Shown: piece by piece, positions 16,567 through 25,637 of the stretch | Position numbering within the stretch: position 1 is the stretch's first letter | How the letters are laid out: every line of letters begins with the position of its first letter | NCBI GenBank assembly: GCA_965205725.1 | Contig: OZ242189.1 | Location: 2,542,001 to 2,606,000 of the forward strand | Reading direction: 5' to 3' | Origin: G965205725 sp965205725 | GTDB lineage: Bacteria > Pseudomonadota > Gammaproteobacteria > Pseudomonadales > Halieaceae | DNA: 64,000 bases | Notes under the pieces: generated by a model | What the model saw: the letters and a program-made list of their open reading frames with translations, nothing else | What the model was told of the DNA's origin: nothing | Database searches by the model: none | Made by a program: the position numbers and the translations under genes

Positions 16567-17628
16567 CTAGGGGTTAGTTACACTATCCGCTACCGCCAAT
16601 GGCCGATTCGAACGCAGAACAATGCCATAGCTCATTTTTTCAAAGGTGCGAAACACCATCAACAGCCCGGCACGCCTATCCGGCAGTTGCACTTTTTCAC
16701 CTGCAACGGGGTCGAGTATGACCTCGCCGGTTTGATAAATCGCCAGTATCACACCTGCGCTCATACCTTCGCGCCTACCCCTGTTGATGGCGACAATATC
16801 CCGTGTGCCGACCTGACTGACTCCGCCGTCCACGGCAATCATGGTTGCATTGACCTCTTGCAGAGGTGCGTGTGGGAAAAAATTGGGGGTAATTTTTCGA
16901 GCCTCGTTGGGCATCAACCGGTCCCCATTGCGTACTTCTTCGGTGATCCGGGTGACCTCAAGGCGATTAACGCCGTTATCGTGACGCTCCAATAGCGTCG
17001 CGCTGCCAATATCCTGTGCCTGCAGGCCGAGAATTTCTTCGGTCTCCGGATCAGTATAAACAGCACCGCTGCGGTAGATGCCATAACCCACTTCCTCTGC
17101 CGGCAAAGTTCCGCGGGCATAAAACAGGTCTCCCGCCGCACTGAGCAGGTGGCGTTGGGCGCCAGCAACCACATAGGGTGCAAGCTCCATTTGCTCTGCC
17201 GCGACAATTCGGTGGTCACTTAGCCAACTGCCTATCTGCTCAAGCGAGATTGTTGGAATGGCCTGCTCTAGCGGTTCGATACGAAGCGCCGGGGTTAATC
17301 TGACTGTCCGCGACCGGGTTCCACGGCGCACTCTCAAGCGCGGCTTGCCATCGACATAAGCAAGATAAAGTTCATCGCCGGGGAAAATAAGGTGCGGGTT
17401 GTCTAGCTGAAGATTTGCTTCCCAGATTTCCTGCCACTGCCATGGGTCGTGTAAATACATCCCGGCTATCTGCCAAAGGGTATCTCCCTCTTTGACAACA
17501 TAGACCTGCGGCGGGTCTTCGCTGAGCGCAAGTTTGTCTGCCATCTTATCGGCCAGGGCTAACCGTGGCGCCATTGCGCCCAGCACCACGCTCAGCAGCA
17601 GACAAAATGTAGCCAGAGTTCTTTTCAC
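16567..17628 (-). CDS. LysM peptidoglycan-binding protein
   Basis: A signal peptide (KRTLATFCLLLSVVLGAMAP, then ALA) is followed by one LysM domain, VYVVKEGDTLWQIAGMYLHD to IFPGDELYLAYVDG, at about residues 41-92 of the chosen form. A long conserved C-terminal part of unknown function follows. I choose GTG at 17628 because it gives a clean signal peptide and has GGGGA just upstream; the frame stays open to 17694. Genes of this type sit beside dprA in many pseudomonads. It probably binds periplasmic peptidoglycan. The opposite-strand def gene is separated by a 336-bp gap. Confidence 0.88.
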   Translation of the reverse strand: MKRTLATFCLLLSVVLGAMAPRLALADKMADKLALSEDPPQVYVVKEGDTLWQIAGMYLHDPWQWQEIWEANLQLDNPHLIFPGDELYLAYVDGKPRLRVRRGTRSRTVRLTPALRIEPLEQAIPTISLEQIGSWLSDHRIVAAEQMELAPYVVAGAQRHLLSAAGDLFYARGTLPAEEVGYGIYRSGAVYTDPETEEILGLQAQDIGSATLLERHDNGVNRLEVTRITEEVRNGDRLMPNEARKITPNFFPHAPLQEVNATMIAVDGGVSQVGTRDIVAINRGRREGMSAGVILAIYQTGEVILDPVAGEKVQLPDRRAGLLMVFRTFEKMSYGIVLRSNRPLAVADSVTNP

Positions 17629-17737
17629 AGTTATCCCCAAAGCCCCGCAGCGGCCAGCCGCAATCCCTAATCCCAGCCGCAATCCCAACCGCAACTACGG
17701 GGCCGACAGCAGTAGTGGGCACGGCACAGCCTGCCTG

Positions 17738-17743
17738 TATAAT
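17738..17743 (+). promoter_or_regulatory. Possible -10 element for def
   Basis: TATAAT follows CCTG, as in the glyQ and cox candidates, but no convincing -35 is seen. It lies within the symmetric GCCTGTATAATATAGGC, so either strand could be served. MITE copy 2 stands between this site and the def start. Confidence 0.3.
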
Positions 17744-17794
17744 ATAGGCCAGTGTGCGGCTGCCCAAATCAGCGCGCAAGTTTATTAACCTATT

Positions 17795-17933
17795 GAGACC
17801 TTTGCACGGAAGATGATTTCGCTTTCAGGCAAGGCAAAAACGCACGGAATGAGGGAGTTTATGGGTATAAATGACCGATTGAGTACGATTTTAACAAAGC
17901 ATGCAGGTGAAATGGCTTTCGTGCAAAGGTCTC
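17795..17933. mobile_element. MITE-like element, copy 2 (139 bp)
   Basis: This is the reverse-oriented counterpart of copy 1, of the same length and nearly identical sequence. It has terminal inverted repeats GAGACCTTTGCACG / CGTGCAAAGGTCTC. The flanks share ATT on both sides (17792-17794 and 17934-17936). It ends 31 bp before the def start codon, so any def promoter further upstream must read through it or be supplied from within it. Confidence 0.85.
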
Positions 17934-17964
17934 ATTATTTTTTGCCAAAATCGGCCCCTGCCCT

Positions 17965-18471
17965 ATGGCTTTGCTGAATATTCTGGAATTCCCCGACCCC
18001 CGGTTACGCACTGTGGCCAAGCCTGTTGCGGCTGTGTCTGGCGAGCTCAGGCAATTAGCAGACGACATGCTGGAAACCATGTACGCCGCCGAGGGTATCG
18101 GGCTGGCTGCAACCCAGGTTAATGTCCACCGGCGACTGTTGGTAATTGATGTATCAGAAGAAAAGGATTGGCCTTTGGTCTTCATCAATCCCGAGGTGGT
18201 CGTGCTCAATGAAGAGATTGGCGAATATGCCGAGGGCTGTTTGTCTGTTCCTGGCTTCTACGAAACGGTAAGTCGTCCACAACATATTTCGGTGTCTGCC
18301 CTCAATCGCAGCGGTGAATCATTTACCATGGAGGCTCGGGGGCTATTGGCTATTTGCGTGCAGCATGAAATCGACCATCTGGACGGCAAATTATTTGTCG
18401 ATTACCTGTCTGCCCTGAAGCGTGGCCGCATTCGCAAAAAGCTGGAAAAACAGCACAAGCAGCAAGCCTGA
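17965..18471 (+). CDS. def: Peptide deformylase
   Basis: Def removes the formyl group from nascent N-terminal methionine. The 168-residue enzyme has all three metalloprotease motifs: GIGLAATQV near residue 46, EGCLSVPG near 91, and QHEIDHLDG near 133 with the two zinc or iron His residues and catalytic Glu. It starts MALLNILEFPDPRLRTVAKPV. Its TGA overlaps the fmt ATG, forming the def-fmt-rsmB operon for initiation and ribosome modification. The upstream region carries a MITE-like insertion ending 31 bp before the start. Confidence 0.97.
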   Translation: MALLNILEFPDPRLRTVAKPVAAVSGELRQLADDMLETMYAAEGIGLAATQVNVHRRLLVIDVSEEKDWPLVFINPEVVVLNEEIGEYAEGCLSVPGFYETVSRPQHISVSALNRSGESFTMEARGLLAICVQHEIDHLDGKLFVDYLSALKRGRIRKKLEKQHKQQA

Positions 18472-19418
18472 TGGGTATCGACAAGCCTCTGCGGCTGGTA
18501 TTCGCCGGCACCCCTGAGTTTGCGGCGGTACATCTACAGGCGCTGGTGGACTCGGAACACGAGGTGTGTGCCGTGTATACGCAGCCCGACCGGCGTGCCG
18601 GCCGCAGCAAGAAATTACTGGCCAGCCCCGTTAAACAGCGAGCGCAGTCGGCCGGTATTGACGTTAGGCAACCGCCAAGCCTTAAAGAACCTGAGCGTCA
18701 GAAGGAGCTCGCAGCTCTCTCGCCAGACCTGCTCGTCGTGGTCGCCTATGGCCTCATCCTGCCACAAGAGGTCCTCGACATTCCCAGGTTGAGCTGTATC
18801 AATGTGCATGCGTCTTTGTTGCCGAGATGGCGCGGAGCGGCGCCTATCCAGCGGGCTATTGAGGCTGGTGACAGTCGCAGCGGCATTACCATAATGGAAA
18901 TGGATGCGGGGCTGGACACGGGCCCCATGCTTGCGACAAGGCAACTGGATATTGCCCCCGGCACGACCAGCGGCGAGTTGCACGATCAGCTACTGGGGCT
19001 GGGACCGGCGCTGCTGCTGGACGTTTTGGATAACTTTGACCGGTTAAATGCTGGCGCAACACCACAGCCTGCAGGGGCCAGTTACGCCCACAAAATAGAA
19101 AAGGTGGCTGCAAAACTGGACTGGCAGCAAAGCGCCGCGAAATTGCATCGAAAAATTCTGGCTTTTAATCCTGTTCCAGTAGCCTGGACAACCCTGGATG
19201 GTGATCCGGTGAGAATATGGGCCGCAGATATCTGCGAGCACGCCGGGCCTGCCGGCGAAATACTACAGTGTGACGCCAATGGCATGGTCGTTGCCTGCGG
19301 CACCGGCGCACTGGCGCTACAGCGATTGCAGCTAGCTGGCGGCAAACCACTGGATGTTCGGGGGCTACTCAATGCCCGCCGCGATCAATTCGCAGCGGGT
19401 ACGGTGCTGGGGCACTGA
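18471..19418 (+). CDS. fmt: Methionyl-tRNA formyltransferase
   Basis: Fmt transfers a formyl group from 10-formyl-THF to initiator Met-tRNA. The 315-residue length is standard. The N-terminal catalytic domain begins LRLVFAGTPEFAAVHLQAL and contains the active-site segment INVHASLLPRWRGAAPIQRAI with its catalytic Asn and His. DAGLDTGPML follows, and the C-terminal OB-fold domain starts near residue 205. Start and stop codons overlap def and rsmB respectively, so translation is coupled through all three genes. Confidence 0.97.
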   Translation: MGIDKPLRLVFAGTPEFAAVHLQALVDSEHEVCAVYTQPDRRAGRSKKLLASPVKQRAQSAGIDVRQPPSLKEPERQKELAALSPDLLVVVAYGLILPQEVLDIPRLSCINVHASLLPRWRGAAPIQRAIEAGDSRSGITIMEMDAGLDTGPMLATRQLDIAPGTTSGELHDQLLGLGPALLLDVLDNFDRLNAGATPQPAGASYAHKIEKVAAKLDWQQSAAKLHRKILAFNPVPVAWTTLDGDPVRIWAADICEHAGPAGEILQCDANGMVVACGTGALALQRLQLAGGKPLDVRGLLNARRDQFAAGTVLGH

Positions 19419-20716
19419 TGTCCGCTGCAACTCGCGCTGCTGCTGCCCGCGTACTCACCCAAACTGTAGCAGAGGGCGTGTCGCTACGCGCAAGCCTGCC
19501 CCGCGAGCTGACCCAATTGGCCGCCGAAGAACACGGGCTGCTGCGGCAACTGTGTTACGGCACTCTGCGCAGTTACCATCGCCTGCAAGCCATCATCTCG
19601 GCGCGCCTGCGCAAACCCCTGAAAGACAGGGATGCAGACATCCAGGCCTTGTTGCTGAGCGGCCTGTACCAGATACTGGAAATGCGGACGCCGAACCATG
19701 CGGCCATAGCCACCACCGTTGAGGCCTGCCGCAAACTGAAAAAACCCTGGGCGACCGGCCTGGTAAACGGCGTACTGCGCAACTGCATCCGCGAACGCGA
19801 CAGCCTGTATGAGGGGCTGTCAGATGCCGAAGTGAGCAGCCACCCGGAGTGGTTGTACCAGATGATTCAAGCCGCCTGGCCCGATCAGGCCGACGAGCTT
19901 ATCGCCGCCAGCAATTCTCAGCCGCCAATGTATCTGCGGGTTAATCAACTACAATCTTCACGCGAAGATTACCTTCTTAAATTACAAGAGCGGGCCATCG
20001 AGGCTCAGGCCGGGCGGCTTTCCCCGGTTTCCATACGCTTGAGCAAGGCCGTAGATGTCGGCGCTTTACCCGATTTCTTCAAGGGTTATGCGAGCGTGCA
20101 GGATGAATCGGCGCAACTGGCAGCGCTGTTACTTGATGCTCAGCCTGGCGAGAGAGTTTTGGATGCCTGCTGCGCACCCGGCGGCAAGGCCTGCCACATT
20201 TTGGAACTCCAGCCAGAAATAGCTGAGCTGGTCGCCTGGGACATTGACGGTCAGCGGCTGGTACAAGTTCAGGAAAATCTGGAGCGGCTTCGGCTGAGCG
20301 CGAAGTTAGACCGGGTGGATGCGCTGCAACCAACCGCAGGCCCTGACACAGTGCTTTACGACCGCATTTTGGTAGACGCGCCGTGTTCCGGCTCAGGCGT
20401 GATTCGTCGCCACCCGGACATCAAAGTTTTACGCCGGGCTACCGATATTTCTCCTATGGCCGACACGCAGCGAGCTATTCTCGGTTCACTCTGGTCACTG
20501 CTCAAGCCCGGCGGCTTGCTGCTCTATGTGACCTGCTCAATCCTGCCCGCGGAAAACGACGCTGTGATTGAACAATTTCTGGATCAAACTCAATCAGCCA
20601 ACAGCGAAAGCATCACTGAGGCCTGGGGAGAAGCCTGCAAATTTGGCCGCCAGATTCTACCCGGTCTCGAAGACCTGGACGGGCTGTATTTTTGTCGCCT
20701 GCGGAAGGCGCTGTGA
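19418..20716 (+). CDS. rsmB: 16S rRNA m5C967 methyltransferase RsmB
   Basis: RsmB methylates C967 of 16S rRNA with S-adenosylmethionine. The 432-residue protein has an N-terminal NusB-like RNA-binding domain (about residues 1-140) and a Rossmann methyltransferase domain. The SAM-binding motif DACCAPGGKACHIL is near residue 250 and DAPCSGSGVIRRHPDIK carries one active-site Cys. VTCSI carries the second Cys of the RNA m5C methyltransferase pair. Its start overlaps the fmt stop. A 100-bp gap precedes trkA. Confidence 0.96.
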   Translation: MSAATRAAAARVLTQTVAEGVSLRASLPRELTQLAAEEHGLLRQLCYGTLRSYHRLQAIISARLRKPLKDRDADIQALLLSGLYQILEMRTPNHAAIATTVEACRKLKKPWATGLVNGVLRNCIRERDSLYEGLSDAEVSSHPEWLYQMIQAAWPDQADELIAASNSQPPMYLRVNQLQSSREDYLLKLQERAIEAQAGRLSPVSIRLSKAVDVGALPDFFKGYASVQDESAQLAALLLDAQPGERVLDACCAPGGKACHILELQPEIAELVAWDIDGQRLVQVQENLERLRLSAKLDRVDALQPTAGPDTVLYDRILVDAPCSGSGVIRRHPDIKVLRRATDISPMADTQRAILGSLWSLLKPGGLLLYVTCSILPAENDAVIEQFLDQTQSANSESITEAWGEACKFGRQILPGLEDLDGLYFCRLRKAL

Positions 20717-20816
20717 CACCTCTGCGGAATGTGTGAATAGTGGCAGGCGCTCTTACATTTGAAGCATTAATTAACTATGGTTTGTCCAGAGACAATAGAC
20801 GGGTTCAACAGGCGCA

Positions 20817-22190
20817 GTGAAGATAATAATCCTGGGGGCGGGCCAGGTCGGCAGCACCCTGGCAGAGCACCTTGCAATAGAGCAAAACGATATCACCGTT
20901 GTCGATGACAGCGTTGAAAAGCTGCGCGCGCTGCAAGACCGTTTGGATATCCAGACTGTGCTGGGTCAAGCCTCACACCCCTCTGCCCTGCTCCGTGCCG
21001 GCGCGGAAGACGCAGATCTGTTGATCGCTGTAACCAACAGTGACGAAATCAATATGATAGCGTGCCAGATTGCCTATACCCTGTTTCGCACCCCTACCAA
21101 AATTTCGCGGATTCGCTCAGCCAATTACTTGTCACACCCCGACCTGTTTACCAGCGAGCATGTTCCGATTGACGTATTGATTAATCCCGAACAACTGGTA
21201 ACCAAAAGCCTGCGTGAGTTAATCGCCAACCCCGGCGCGCTGGAGGTTTTGGATTTTGCCGATGGCCTCGTACAACTGGTTGCAGTGCGCGCTTTTTATG
21301 GCGGCCCAATGGTGGGCCAGGAGCTACAGCAAATACGCAAGCACATGCCGGATGTAGACACCCGGGTCGCTGCTATTTTTCGCCGTGACCGGCCCATCAC
21401 GCCCGAGGCAACGACGATTGTCGAAGCCGATGATGAAGTATTTTTTATTGCCGCTAAAAAGCACATTCGCAACGTGATGGCAGAGCTGCGCAAGCTAGAC
21501 AAGCCCTATAAGCGAATCATTATCGCCGGCGGCGGCAATATAGGCTCGCGCCTGGCAGCGGCGATTGAATCCGATTATCAGGTAAAAGTTATTGAGCGCT
21601 CGGCCAGCCGCTGCCGCGAACTCTCCGAGCAACTCAAGCGCGCCCTGGTATTGAACGGCTCGGCCTCTGATACTGAACTGCTGGTGGCTGAGAGCATTGA
21701 AAAAACAGATGTTTTTTGCGCGCTGACCAACAACGATGAAGCCAATATAATGGTGGCCATGTTGGCCAAACGCCTCGGCGCAAAAAAGGTGGTCGCACTG
21801 ATTACCAATCCTGCCTACGCAGATCTGTTGCAGGGCGATGTAATAGACATCACGCTGTCGCCACAGCAAATCACGATTGGCAGTCTGCTTACCCATGTGC
21901 GCCGCGGTGATATTTCTAACGTGCACTCCCTGCGACGGGGAGCGGCAGAAGCCATTGAAGTGATCGCCCACGGCGACGCAACCTCTTCGAGGGTTGTTGG
22001 ACGGCGCCTGGATGAAGTAGACCTGCCTGGTGGAGTCACTATCGGAGCAGTGGTTCGCGGCAGGGAAGTACTGATCGCCCATCGCCATATCGTGGTGGAA
22101 ACAGATGACCATGTGATTTTCTTTTTGGTGGATAAGACCAAAATCAACGCCATTGAGCGTCTGTTCCAGGTCGGTTTCAACTTCTTCTAA
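20817..22190 (+). CDS. trkA: Trk potassium uptake regulator TrkA
   Basis: TrkA is the cytoplasmic NAD-binding subunit that gates the TrkH potassium channel. The 457-residue protein holds two tandem RCK units: a Rossmann start MKIIILGAGQVGSTLAEHLA (GTG start) and a second IIIAGGGNIGSRLAAAIE near residue 240. Each is followed by a TrkA-C domain. The initiating codon is GTG at 20817. trkH begins 5 bp downstream, so the two subunits are made together. This pair following rsmB is the usual pseudomonad order. Confidence 0.96.
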   Translation: MKIIILGAGQVGSTLAEHLAIEQNDITVVDDSVEKLRALQDRLDIQTVLGQASHPSALLRAGAEDADLLIAVTNSDEINMIACQIAYTLFRTPTKISRIRSANYLSHPDLFTSEHVPIDVLINPEQLVTKSLRELIANPGALEVLDFADGLVQLVAVRAFYGGPMVGQELQQIRKHMPDVDTRVAAIFRRDRPITPEATTIVEADDEVFFIAAKKHIRNVMAELRKLDKPYKRIIIAGGGNIGSRLAAAIESDYQVKVIERSASRCRELSEQLKRALVLNGSASDTELLVAESIEKTDVFCALTNNDEANIMVAMLAKRLGAKKVVALITNPAYADLLQGDVIDITLSPQQITIGSLLTHVRRGDISNVHSLRRGAAEAIEVIAHGDATSSRVVGRRLDEVDLPGGVTIGAVVRGREVLIAHRHIVVETDDHVIFFLVDKTKINAIERLFQVGFNFF

Positions 22191-22195
22191 ATCGC

Positions 22196-23644
22196 ATGCA
22201 TTTATCAATCACCTTTCGCATTCTCGGCATTTTGCTCATGCTGTTCAGCCTGAGTCTGGTCGTACCGCTGGCGATGTCCTGGTACAGCCAGGACCGAATG
22301 CTGGGCGGGTTTCTCAGCGCCTTGGGTATTACCTCGATCAGCGGCTTTCTGATGTGGCTGCCCTACCGAAGCATTAAACACGAATTGCGCTCACGCGACG
22401 GGTTTATGATCACCTCGATGTTCTGGATTGTGCTGGGGCTATTTGGCGCGCTGCCCTTTGTGCTCGAACAAGGCGCCAACCTGTCGCCAACAGACGCCGT
22501 ATTTGAGTCAATCTCGGGGCTCACCACAACTGGCGCTACTGTTATTACAGGTCTCGATAAGCTGCCTTTGTCGCTGCTGTTCTATCGACAACAACTCCAA
22601 TGGCTGGGGGGTATCGGTATTATCGTGGTCGCCGTTGCCATATTGCCCATGCTCGGTATCGGCGGTATGCAGTTGTATCAGGCAGAGACTCCCGGACCTT
22701 CGAAAGACAGCAAACTGACTCCGCGAATAACCGAAACTGCCAAAGCGCTGTTTCTCGTGTATCTCTTGCTCACCATCTGCTGTGGTCTGGCCTACTGGCT
22801 GGCGGGCATGACCGTATTCGATGCTATTTGCCACGCTTTTTCAACCATCGCTATCGGCGGTTTCTCCACCCACGATGCCAGCATGGGCTATTTCGATGAT
22901 CCGCTGATTCTCATCGTATGCAGCTTTTTTATGCTTATTGCCGCAGTCAATTTTGGCCTGCACTTTACCGCCTGGCGGCGGCGTTCAGCCGCGCCCTACT
23001 GGCGCGATTCAGAAACAGGTTTCTTCGCCACGATATTGTGCATATGCGTGGCCATCACCTGCGCTATGCTGGTGCTGACTGACACATTTGATATCTCTGG
23101 CAGTGTGATTCACGGTATTTTTCAGGCGATCTCCATCACTACAACCACTGGTTTTGCCACCGCAGATTTCGCCCACTGGCCCAGTTTTCTACCACTGATG
23201 TTGTTGATGTTTTCCTTCATGGGTGGCTGCGCAGGATCTACCGGCGGTGGCATTAAGGCTATGCGGCTTATGTTAATTTACAAGCAGGGCATGCGCGAAC
23301 TCAAACAGCTCGTTCATCCCAGTGCAGTTATCCCTTTGAAAGTCGGCAACCGTCGTGTCGAGGCAAAGGTAATCAGCGCCGTTTGGAGTTTTTTCGCCGT
23401 GTACATGGCGGTATTTATCATTGTCCTGATTTTGCTGGTAGGCACTGGCCTGGATTTTGAAACCGCATTTTCTGCAGTTACCGCCGCGCTAAATAATCTG
23501 GGGCCCGGCCTGGGTAAGGTGGCCGGGCATTACAGCGACATAAACGATCCGGCCAAGTGGTTATTGTGTGCGGCTATGTTGCTGGGGCGTCTCGAGGTAT
23601 TTACCCTGCTGGTGATATTCACCCCCGCCTTTTGGCGCACCTAG
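22196..23644 (+). CDS. trkH: Trk potassium transporter membrane subunit
   Basis: The 482-residue integral membrane protein has the four M1-P-M2 repeats of the SKT family. Selectivity-filter-like stretches are seen at ESISGLTTTGATVITGLD, HAFSTIAIGGFSTHDASMG, QAISITTTTGFATADF and SAVTAALNNLGPGLGKVAG. It begins with ATG at 22196 (MHLSITFRILGILLMLFSL). It forms the potassium pathway controlled by TrkA. A 223-bp gap after its stop holds no gene I recognise, only a weak ACCGC/GCGGT hairpin. Confidence 0.96.
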   Translation: MHLSITFRILGILLMLFSLSLVVPLAMSWYSQDRMLGGFLSALGITSISGFLMWLPYRSIKHELRSRDGFMITSMFWIVLGLFGALPFVLEQGANLSPTDAVFESISGLTTTGATVITGLDKLPLSLLFYRQQLQWLGGIGIIVVAVAILPMLGIGGMQLYQAETPGPSKDSKLTPRITETAKALFLVYLLLTICCGLAYWLAGMTVFDAICHAFSTIAIGGFSTHDASMGYFDDPLILIVCSFFMLIAAVNFGLHFTAWRRRSAAPYWRDSETGFFATILCICVAITCAMLVLTDTFDISGSVIHGIFQAISITTTTGFATADFAHWPSFLPLMLLMFSFMGGCAGSTGGGIKAMRLMLIYKQGMRELKQLVHPSAVIPLKVGNRRVEAKVISAVWSFFAVYMAVFIIVLILLVGTGLDFETAFSAVTAALNNLGPGLGKVAGHYSDINDPAKWLLCAAMLLGRLEVFTLLVIFTPAFWRT

Positions 23645-23867
23645 GCTGTCGGACTAAACGACCGGCAGTGGTCTTGAGCCGCTTAACCGCTTTGCGGGCT
23701 GTGGCGCGGTTCCTAGTGCCCCGCAAAATGACAGGCCCGTTGTCTTGTTTGATTTCTGGTGATGGCAAACCAGCCGGAATATCAGGGAACCTGTGCTCAG
23801 TGGCGAATGTCTGAAGACCAGAAGTTACCTACACTGGATAAGAGGTTCACCCATGAGGAGAGGGACT

Positions 23868-24560
23868 ATGAAACAAGTTTTATTAGCCGCGTTACTTGTC
23901 TTGCCTGTTGCAACGGTTTGGTCGGCGACAGAGCGCTCCGTTTCGGTACAGGCTGAGGCCTATGTAGAGGCCGTACCAGACACGCTGCAACTACAGCTAT
24001 CCGTGAAAAAAACCGCCTCTTCACTGGCTGAGGCGCAAGCTCAGGTTGCCAGTATCGCCGCCCAGGTCGTGCAACTTGCCCGCACCAATGGCGTCGCGGC
24101 AGACGATATCGATAGCTCCCAGGTTAGTGCTTATCCTGAATACGAATGGCGCAAACAAGTGCGTATTTATGTCGGAGAATCCGCTGTTCGGAATATCAAG
24201 CTGAAACTGCGCGACCTTGATAAATACGGCGAGCTGATCAGACAACTGAGCAACCTGGAGCTAGAGCACATCAATGGTCCGACCATGAGTCACAGCAATA
24301 TCGACCAGTTGCGCCTGGATGCACTGAGAAAGGCTTTGGCTAAAGGGCAACGCAAGGCTGAAATAATTGCGCGACAGTTGGGTGTTAAACTTGGCAAAAT
24401 ACTTTGGGTGAACGAAGCGGGGACAGCAGTGCCCGCACCTCGAGCGGTAATGCGTGCTCAAATGGCGATGGCCGAGCCAAATGATGGCGGCAGCGGCGGT
24501 TTCAGCTACGCCAGGCAACGTATCCCTGCCCGTGCTGAAATGCGCTTTGAACTTAAGTAG
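23868..24560 (+). CDS. Periplasmic SIMPL-domain (DUF541) protein
   Basis: A signal peptide (MKQVLLAALLVLPVATVWSA) precedes a SIMPL domain covering nearly the whole 230-residue protein, with the typical start RSVSVQAEAYVEAVPDTLQLQLSVKKTA and an A-rich heptad region. SIMPL/DUF541 proteins are periplasmic or outer-membrane proteins linked in some species to stress and oxidative damage; the molecular function is unclear. I choose ATG at 23868 because of the strong GGAGAGGG upstream and the clean signal sequence. The frame is open further upstream to 23793. A MITE-like copy begins 3 bp after the stop. Confidence 0.85.
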   Translation: MKQVLLAALLVLPVATVWSATERSVSVQAEAYVEAVPDTLQLQLSVKKTASSLAEAQAQVASIAAQVVQLARTNGVAADDIDSSQVSAYPEYEWRKQVRIYVGESAVRNIKLKLRDLDKYGELIRQLSNLELEHINGPTMSHSNIDQLRLDALRKALAKGQRKAEIIARQLGVKLGKILWVNEAGTAVPAPRAVMRAQMAMAEPNDGGSGGFSYARQRIPARAEMRFELK

Positions 24561-24563
24561 AAG

Positions 24564-24725
24564 GAGGCTTTTGCACGAAAGCCATTTCACCGGCACGCTG
24601 TCGCCGCCTAAAGGCGCCTGCTCCTGGTAAAATCGTACTCAATCGGTCATTGATACCCATAAACGCCCTCATTGCGCGGGTTTTGCCTGGCCTGAAAGCG
24701 ACATCATCTTCCGTGCAAAGGTCTC
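24564..24725. mobile_element. MITE-like element, copy 3 (162 bp, diverged)
   Basis: This copy has the same orientation as copy 1 but is more diverged. The left end reads GAGGCTTTTGCACG, and about 23 bp of extra sequence containing GCCGCCTAAAGGCGCC is inserted after GCACGCTG. The right end CGTGCAAAGGTCTC is intact. No flanking duplication is visible. It fills the space between the convergent SIMPL and djlA-like genes and may act as their terminator. Confidence 0.8.
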
Positions 24726-24733
24726 AAATCAGG

Positions 24734-25525
24734 TTAATTGGCGGCTTTTCGATATTTATGAACGGTTTCATAGGCGGCCTGGATTTCCTGGGATTTTTCC
24801 GTAGCCAGCCTAATCATATCTTCCGGCACGCCCTGGGCAATAAGCTTGTCCGGATGGTTTTCACTCATCAGTTTTCTATAGGCTTTTTTCAATTCCCGAT
24901 CACTGCATTGCTCGCTGACACCCAGTGCGCGATAGGCATCGCTTAGCAACTCTGCACTGGAGGCAGGGCCCTGCTGGTTGTGAAATCGGTACTGCGCGCG
25001 AGCCATATCTAGCGTGCGCTGAAATATCGATTCACTGAACCCCAGACCAACCGCACAGGTTAGAAGCGCCGCTTCTTCAGCTTCATCAATCAGCCCATCG
25101 GCCTGGGCCATGCTGAGCAAAAATACCAACAGGGTCTGTTTAACCTGGCGGTGTCCGCGGGACTCACCGATAAAGTGCGCGATTAGTGCCTCCGGCTCAA
25201 AGTTTTCATCGGTGCCGCTTTTGAAGAAACGAATTGCCTGGCCGCGATGTTCGCCCGCTACTCCCATCTGCTGCATGATTTGCTCGGTTAGCGTGATTTC
25301 TTCCTCGCTGACCCGACCATCGGCCTTGGCAACGTAGCCCAACAAGGTAAAACAGCACTCAGAAAATTCTTCGCGAATCTTCTGCATTTGCTGGGGGCTG
25401 CCAGCCATCAGAGTTGCCGCCAAACCGCGATCAAAGGCATGGCCAACGGCCAAACCGAGGATCAGCCCTGGCAGACCTGCCACCATGAGGCCAATCAAGC
25501 CGGCAAATAACTTTCCGTATAACAA
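24734..25525 (-). CDS. djlA: DjlA-like membrane-anchored J-domain co-chaperone
   Basis: The 263-residue protein has a hydrophobic N-terminal anchor with glycine zipper (FAGLIGLMVAGLPGLILGLAVGH), a central TerB-like helical domain (about residues 55-170) and a C-terminal J domain. The J domain begins DAYRALGVSEQCSDRELKKAYRKLMSENHPDKL and has the HPD motif that stimulates DnaK. This is the DjlA layout. It diverges from glyQ across about 110 bp. Confidence 0.92.
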   Translation of the reverse strand: MLYGKLFAGLIGLMVAGLPGLILGLAVGHAFDRGLAATLMAGSPQQMQKIREEFSECCFTLLGYVAKADGRVSEEEITLTEQIMQQMGVAGEHRGQAIRFFKSGTDENFEPEALIAHFIGESRGHRQVKQTLLVFLLSMAQADGLIDEAEEAALLTCAVGLGFSESIFQRTLDMARAQYRFHNQQGPASSAELLSDAYRALGVSEQCSDRELKKAYRKLMSENHPDKLIAQGVPEDMIRLATEKSQEIQAAYETVHKYRKAAN

Positions 25526-25600
25526 GGTGTGAAAACTCCGCAGATAAATGACCCCGCAGCCCGGCGCAGGGCGCGCATATTATGCGCTGAAAAGAATCTG

Positions 25601-25606
25601 TATAAT
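25601..25606 (+). promoter_or_regulatory. -10 element of the glyQS promoter
   Basis: TATAAT follows ATCTG, 32 bp before the GTG start chosen for glyQ. A weak -35 TATTAT lies 17 bp upstream. It is the only strong -10 in the djlA-glyQ divergent region. Confidence 0.45.
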
Positions 25607-25637
25607 AGCCGCCTTTTTCCCGCAAACAGGTGGTTTT

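Noticed and set aside
23645..23867. Small gene between trkH and the SIMPL gene
   Set aside because: Open frames here are short, overlap neighbours and lack any conserved pattern; only a weak hairpin is visible.
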